Assembly: GCF_009363715.1 (NCBI RefSeq)
Contig: NZ_CP045404.1
Span: forward strand, 124,001 to 188,000
Direction: 5' to 3'
Source: Roseovarius sp. THAF9
GTDB taxonomy: Bacteria > Pseudomonadota > Alphaproteobacteria > Rhodobacterales > Rhodobacteraceae
DNA: 64,000 nucleotides
Part shown: one piece after another, positions 60,604-64,000 of the stretch
Layout of the letters: each line of letters starts with the position of its first letter
How positions within the stretch are numbered: the stretch's first letter is position 1
Made by a program: the position numbers and the translations under genes
The notes under the pieces: generated by a model
Told to the model about the DNA's origin: nothing
Database searches by the model: none
Seen by the model: the letters and a program-made list of their open reading frames with translations, nothing else

Positions 60604-61902
60604 ATGCTAGTTACAAAAGTTGCGCTGACGCGCAAGAAGGTCGCAGTCGTCGGCGCGGGGATCAGTGGATTGGGGGCTGCGTGGCGGCTGGCCGGGGCGT
60701 GCGATGTCACGCTTTTCGAGGCCGAGAAGCGGCTGGGTGGACATGCGCGGACCAAGATGGCCGGGAAAGATGGGACGCAGCCGGTGGATACCGGGTTCAT
60801 CGTGTTCAACTATGCCAATTACCCGCATCTGGCGGAGCTTTTCGCGGCGCTGGATGTGCCTGTGGTGGAAAGCAAGATGAGCTTTGGCGCCTCGTTCCGG
60901 GATACGCGCTTCGAATACGGGTTGGACGGGGCGCAGGCGTTCTTTGCCCAGACCCGCAACGTGCTGGACCCGCGTATGTGGCTGATGCTGCGCGATATCT
61001 TCCGGTTCAATGCGCGGGCGGTGCGCACGGCGGAGGCGCATCCGGAGGCCAGCATCGGGGAGTTGTTGCGGACGATGGGGCTGGGGCGCTGGTTCCGCGA
61101 GCGGTACCTGAGCCCGTTCACCGGCGCGATCTGGTCGACGCCCACCGAGAAAGTGATGGATTTCCCGGCGCACGCGCTGATCCGGTTTATGGAGAACCAC
61201 GCGCTGCTTGGGTATGAAGGGCAGCACCAGTGGTACACCGTGAAGGGCGGGTCGATCGAGTATGTCTCGCGTTTGGAAGCGGCATTGCGGGAGTTCGGCG
61301 TCACCATCCGGACCGGCGCGCCGATTGCCGGGGTGCGGCGGGCGCAAGGTGGTGTCGAGGTGCGGGCGAATGGTGCCGAGTGGGAGACATTCGACGAGGT
61401 GATCTTTGCCACGCATGGCGATGACAGCCTGAACATGCTGGAAGACCCCACACCCGAAGAACAGGCCGCGCTGGGCCGCGTGAAGTACCAGCCCAACGAC
61501 GTCGTGCTGCATTGCGATATGTCCGTGATGCCGAAGCGTCGCGCTGTGTGGTCGTCGTGGAATTACATGGAAGGGCCGGCCAAGCGGGACGGGCAGATCG
61601 ACCTGACCTACTGGATGAACTCTTTGCAGCCCATCCCGATGGACGATCCGCATTTCGTGACGCTGAACACGACGCGGCCCATCCGCGACGAAATGATCTA
61701 TGACCAGACGGTGCTGCGTCATCCTGTCTATGACATGGACATGCTGCGCGCTCAGCAGGAGGTGGCCCGGATCAACGGCGAAAACGGCACATGGTTCTGC
61801 GGCGCGTGGATGAAGAACGGGTTTCACGAGGACGGGTTGTCGAGCGCCTACGACGTGGCCGATGCGATCCTGGCGCGGGACAGCGCGGCGGCGGCGGCGT
61901 GA
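60604..61902 (+). CDS. FAD-dependent amine oxidase/desaturase-like protein
   Basis: A 432-residue flavoprotein. The FAD-binding motif is VAVVGAGISGLGAAWRLAG, followed by FEAEKRLGGHARTK. The C-terminus has the second FAD block (WFCGAWMKNGFHEDGLSSAY). In Rhodobacter the corresponding gene is next to rpoE and belongs to its regulon, together with DUF1365 and MFS genes as here. The reaction is unknown; a lipid or furan fatty acid pathway has been proposed for such clusters. The stop overlaps the next start. Confidence 0.9.
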   Translation: MLVTKVALTRKKVAVVGAGISGLGAAWRLAGACDVTLFEAEKRLGGHARTKMAGKDGTQPVDTGFIVFNYANYPHLAELFAALDVPVVESKMSFGASFRDTRFEYGLDGAQAFFAQTRNVLDPRMWLMLRDIFRFNARAVRTAEAHPEASIGELLRTMGLGRWFRERYLSPFTGAIWSTPTEKVMDFPAHALIRFMENHALLGYEGQHQWYTVKGGSIEYVSRLEAALREFGVTIRTGAPIAGVRRAQGGVEVRANGAEWETFDEVIFATHGDDSLNMLEDPTPEEQAALGRVKYQPNDVVLHCDMSVMPKRRAVWSSWNYMEGPAKRDGQIDLTYWMNSLQPIPMDDPHFVTLNTTRPIRDEMIYDQTVLRHPVYDMDMLRAQQEVARINGENGTWFCGAWMKNGFHEDGLSSAYDVADAILARDSAAAAA

Positions 61903-62654
61903 ATGGGCCTGACCATATCGCGGGCCACACGTGGCATGGGCGAAAGGGCGATGTTCGCAACGCGTTTCGGTACAGCATCGATTACGTGATGGTGGATGCC
62001 GAAGCCGCGCTGCCATCCAGCCGAATTTTCGGGCGCAACCGCGCGGGGCTGTTCAGCTTGCGCGACCGGGATCATGGTGGCCCGCCCGGGCAGGGGCGTG
62101 GCGCGGCCTGGGTGCGCGAGGTGCTGGAGGCGCACCAGTTCGCGGCGCCCGTGCGGATCGAATTGCTGGCCCAACCGCGGGTGCTGGGGCATATCTTCAA
62201 CCCGGTGGCGTTCTGGCTGTGTTACAACGCGGCGGATGACCTGATGGTGGTGATCGCGGAGGTGACCAACACCTATGGCGACCGACATTCGTACCTTTGT
62301 CACCATGACGATCGCAGTCCCATCGGCCCCGAAGACCGGTTGCAAGCACAGAAGGTGTTTCACGTCTCGCCGTTCCAGACCATTGAGGGGGAGTATACGT
62401 TTCGGTTCGACATCCGGCCCGACCGGATTGGGATCTGGATCGACCTTAGCCGGGGAAAGGGCGGGGTGATCGCGACGCTGGTGGGTGACCGCAAGCCATT
62501 GACGACCGCCGGCGTGCTGACGGCGCTGGCGCGGCGGCCGCTGGGATCGCGCCGGGTGCTGGCGCTGATCCACTGGCAGGCGCTGAAGCTGTGGTGGAAG
62601 GGCGCGAAATTCCAGAACCGGCCCGAGCCGCCGACGCGGGAAGTGAGCCGATGA
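61899..62654 (+). CDS. DUF1365 family protein
   Basis: A 251-residue protein with DUF1365 hallmarks: FRYSIDYVMVDAEA near the N-terminus, IELLAQPRVLGHIFNPVAFW, and VTNTYGDRHSYL further on. Start is GTG at 61899, overlapping the oxidase stop by 4 bases. The family is always near the flavoprotein and cyclopropane-fatty-acid-type genes, and is thought to act on membrane lipids under oxidative stress. No catalytic residues are known. Confidence 0.9.
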   Translation: MNGPDHIAGHTWHGRKGDVRNAFRYSIDYVMVDAEAALPSSRIFGRNRAGLFSLRDRDHGGPPGQGRGAAWVREVLEAHQFAAPVRIELLAQPRVLGHIFNPVAFWLCYNAADDLMVVIAEVTNTYGDRHSYLCHHDDRSPIGPEDRLQAQKVFHVSPFQTIEGEYTFRFDIRPDRIGIWIDLSRGKGGVIATLVGDRKPLTTAGVLTALARRPLGSRRVLALIHWQALKLWWKGAKFQNRPEPPTREVSR

Positions 62655-63916
62655 GCGACGCGGGCAAGAGGCCGCGCCTGCCGGCCTTTGCGCTCTTCGC
62701 GGCGATGCTGTCGGCGGCGGGGCTGCCGCTTTATATGCACGCGCCGAAGTTTTTCGTCGACGAGTACGGTGTGTCGCTGGCGGCGCTGGGCACAGTCTTG
62801 GGTGTGCTGCGTTTGCTGGATTTCGTGCAGGACCCGCTGCTGGGGCGGGTGTCGGCGATGACGGCAGGCTATCGCGGTCTGACCGTGGTGATCGCGGGGG
62901 TGGCGATGATCGCGGGGATGCTGGGCCTCTTTGCGGTGGAGCCGATGCTGCCGCCGCTGTGGTGGTTTGCGGTGATGCTGACGCTGGTCTTTTCGGCGTT
63001 CAGCTACCTGACGATCTGTTTTTACGCCCAAGGGGTTTCGGTGGCGAGCCGCATGGGCGAAGGCGGGCACCTGCGCGTTGCGCGGTGGCGCGAGACCGGG
63101 GCGCTGTTGGGGATCTGTGCCGCCGCCGTGGCACCCGTTGCGCTGGGCGGGTACGCGGCCTTTGCCGTGGCGTTTGCCGGGCTGGGGTTGGTGGCGCTGT
63201 GGGCGATGGGGACCGAGTGGCGCGGGCAGCCGCCCGAAGAGGGCGTGAATTCGCAGATTGGCACGGTTCTGCGTGATCCGGTGGCGCGGCGTCTTTTGTT
63301 GGTGGCGCTGGCCAACTCGGCGCCGGTGGCGGTGAGTTCGACGCTGTTTCTGTTCTATGTCGAGGACCGGCTGGCGGCGCCGGGCTGGGAAGGGCCGCTG
63401 CTGTTGGTGTTTTTCCTGAGTGCGGCGGCGGCGGCGCCGATGTGGGGCAAGTTGGCCGAGGCGCACGGGCCGCGTCGGGTGCTGATCTGGGCGATGGTGC
63501 TGGCGATTGCGGCCTTCGGCTTTGCCGTGATGCTGAGCGCGGGCGATGCCTGGGCCTTTGCGGTGATCTGCGTGCTGACCGGTGTGGCGCTCGGCGCGGA
63601 CATGACGCTGTTGCCCGCGCTTTTCGCGGACCGCATGGCGGAAGTTTCGCCGGGGGCGTCCGAGGGCTTCAGCCTGTGGTCGTTCGTGTCGAAGATCACG
63701 CTGGCGATTGCGGCGGTGGGCTTGCTGCCGCTTTTGGAGTCGGTCGGCTATGCCTCGGGGCAGGAGAATTCGGAAGACGCGTTGTGGGCGCTGAGCCTGC
63801 TTTACGGGGCGGTGCCCTGTGTTCTGAAATTGGCGGCGATTGCGCTGCTGGCAACGGTGCCCGGGGGCGGGGACGCGCCCCAAGGGACCATGGTTGAAGC
63901 GGGGAGACCGAGATGA
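62651..63916 (+). CDS. MFS-type transporter
   Basis: A 421-residue membrane protein with about 12 helices, for example FALFAAMLSAAGLPLYMHAP, LTVVIAGVAMIAGMLGLFAV, and RVLIWAMVLAIAAFGFAVML. The first loop holds DPLLGRVSAM, similar to the sodium/sugar (GPH-like) branch of MFS. The start overlaps the DUF1365 stop by 4 bases, so it is co-expressed in the probable RpoE operon. Cargo unknown. Confidence 0.87.
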   Translation: MSDAGKRPRLPAFALFAAMLSAAGLPLYMHAPKFFVDEYGVSLAALGTVLGVLRLLDFVQDPLLGRVSAMTAGYRGLTVVIAGVAMIAGMLGLFAVEPMLPPLWWFAVMLTLVFSAFSYLTICFYAQGVSVASRMGEGGHLRVARWRETGALLGICAAAVAPVALGGYAAFAVAFAGLGLVALWAMGTEWRGQPPEEGVNSQIGTVLRDPVARRLLLVALANSAPVAVSSTLFLFYVEDRLAAPGWEGPLLLVFFLSAAAAAPMWGKLAEAHGPRRVLIWAMVLAIAAFGFAVMLSAGDAWAFAVICVLTGVALGADMTLLPALFADRMAEVSPGASEGFSLWSFVSKITLAIAAVGLLPLLESVGYASGQENSEDALWALSLLYGAVPCVLKLAAIALLATVPGGGDAPQGTMVEAGRPR

Positions 63917-64000
63917 TGTTCGAAGGATTTCTGATCATGTGCGGGGCGGCGTTGGCGACCGGGGTTGCGGTGCTGCGCAATCGGTTCGCCGGGTTCCGGG
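63913..64000 (+). CDS. Unknown protein, N-terminal part only
   Basis: The window ends after 29 codons. ATG at 63913 overlaps the MFS stop by 4 bases, so it is the fourth gene of the operon. The start (MFEGFLIMCGAALATGVAVL) is hydrophobic, suggesting a signal or membrane anchor. Related operons often encode a DUF3833 or lipid-modifying protein here, but this piece is too short to assign. Confidence 0.55.
   Translation, partial: MMFEGFLIMCGAALATGVAVLRNRFAGFR

Overview
The window is chromosomal DNA from a high-GC alphaproteobacterium, almost certainly of the Roseobacter/Rhodobacter group (Rhodobacterales). The evidence is a complete beta-hydroxyaspartate cycle cluster (bhcR-bhcABCD), an RpoE-ChrR singlet-oxygen sigma/anti-sigma pair facing an amine oxidase-DUF1365-MFS operon, an unfused petABC operon, a TRAP transporter and a TIGR02300 (FYDLN) protein. 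No plasmid, phage structural or CRISPR genes are seen.

Left arm (1-24.5 kb). Housekeeping and accessory genes: a cut acetyltransferase with an XRE-cupin regulator, accA, a UbiG-like methyltransferase, a GntR regulator, a YgjP-type metallopeptidase, tRNA-Ala(GGC), a 1453-residue CheB-CheR-PAS-GAF-HWE kinase with single-domain response regulators, msrB-msrA, a TRAP operon, a fused alpha/beta 2-oxoacid dehydrogenase E1, and the bhc genes. BhcA-D together turn glyoxylate and glycine into oxaloacetate without loss of carbon. BhcR reads divergently from them, and the shared gap holds two matching TGAA-N7-TTCA palindromes that are good operator candidates.

Mobile block (24.6-38.8 kb). A tRNA-Lys(TTT) gene on the minus strand (38758-38833) has taken up at least two elements in tandem. 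The younger is bounded by an identical 50-base direct repeat (26016-26065 and 38755-38804). It carries an intact tyrosine integrase, a translationally coupled CDP-sugar operon (cytidylyltransferase, 4,6-dehydratase, epimerase, C-methyltransferase, aminotransferase) followed by an acetyltransferase, a CmcI-like methyltransferase, a glycosyltransferase, excisionase-like HTH genes and IS3-family elements. One IS has an abutting partial inverted copy with 540-base arms. The older element survives as an eroded att-like site, a dead copy of the same integrase, a frameshifted IS3 transposase and the 3' end of a type I hsdM gene. Before these insertions bhcD and tRNA-Lys/dapF were probably neighbours.

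Right arm (38.9-64 kb). dapF-mtaB, a PaiB-like protein, a glutathione transferase, an RTX protein, PepSY and DUF2946 genes, an outer-membrane barrel, petABC with a good terminator, an AlkB-type hydroxylase, mutY, DUF721-dsbA-CoA transferase, lpxK-waaA for lipid A/Kdo assembly, a GATase, an HxlR regulator divergent from a tautomerase/truncated haemoglobin/cupin operon, and the rpoE-chrR locus. A dispersed repeat of about 80 bases occurs twice (16567 and 56990), each time in the gap between two convergent genes.
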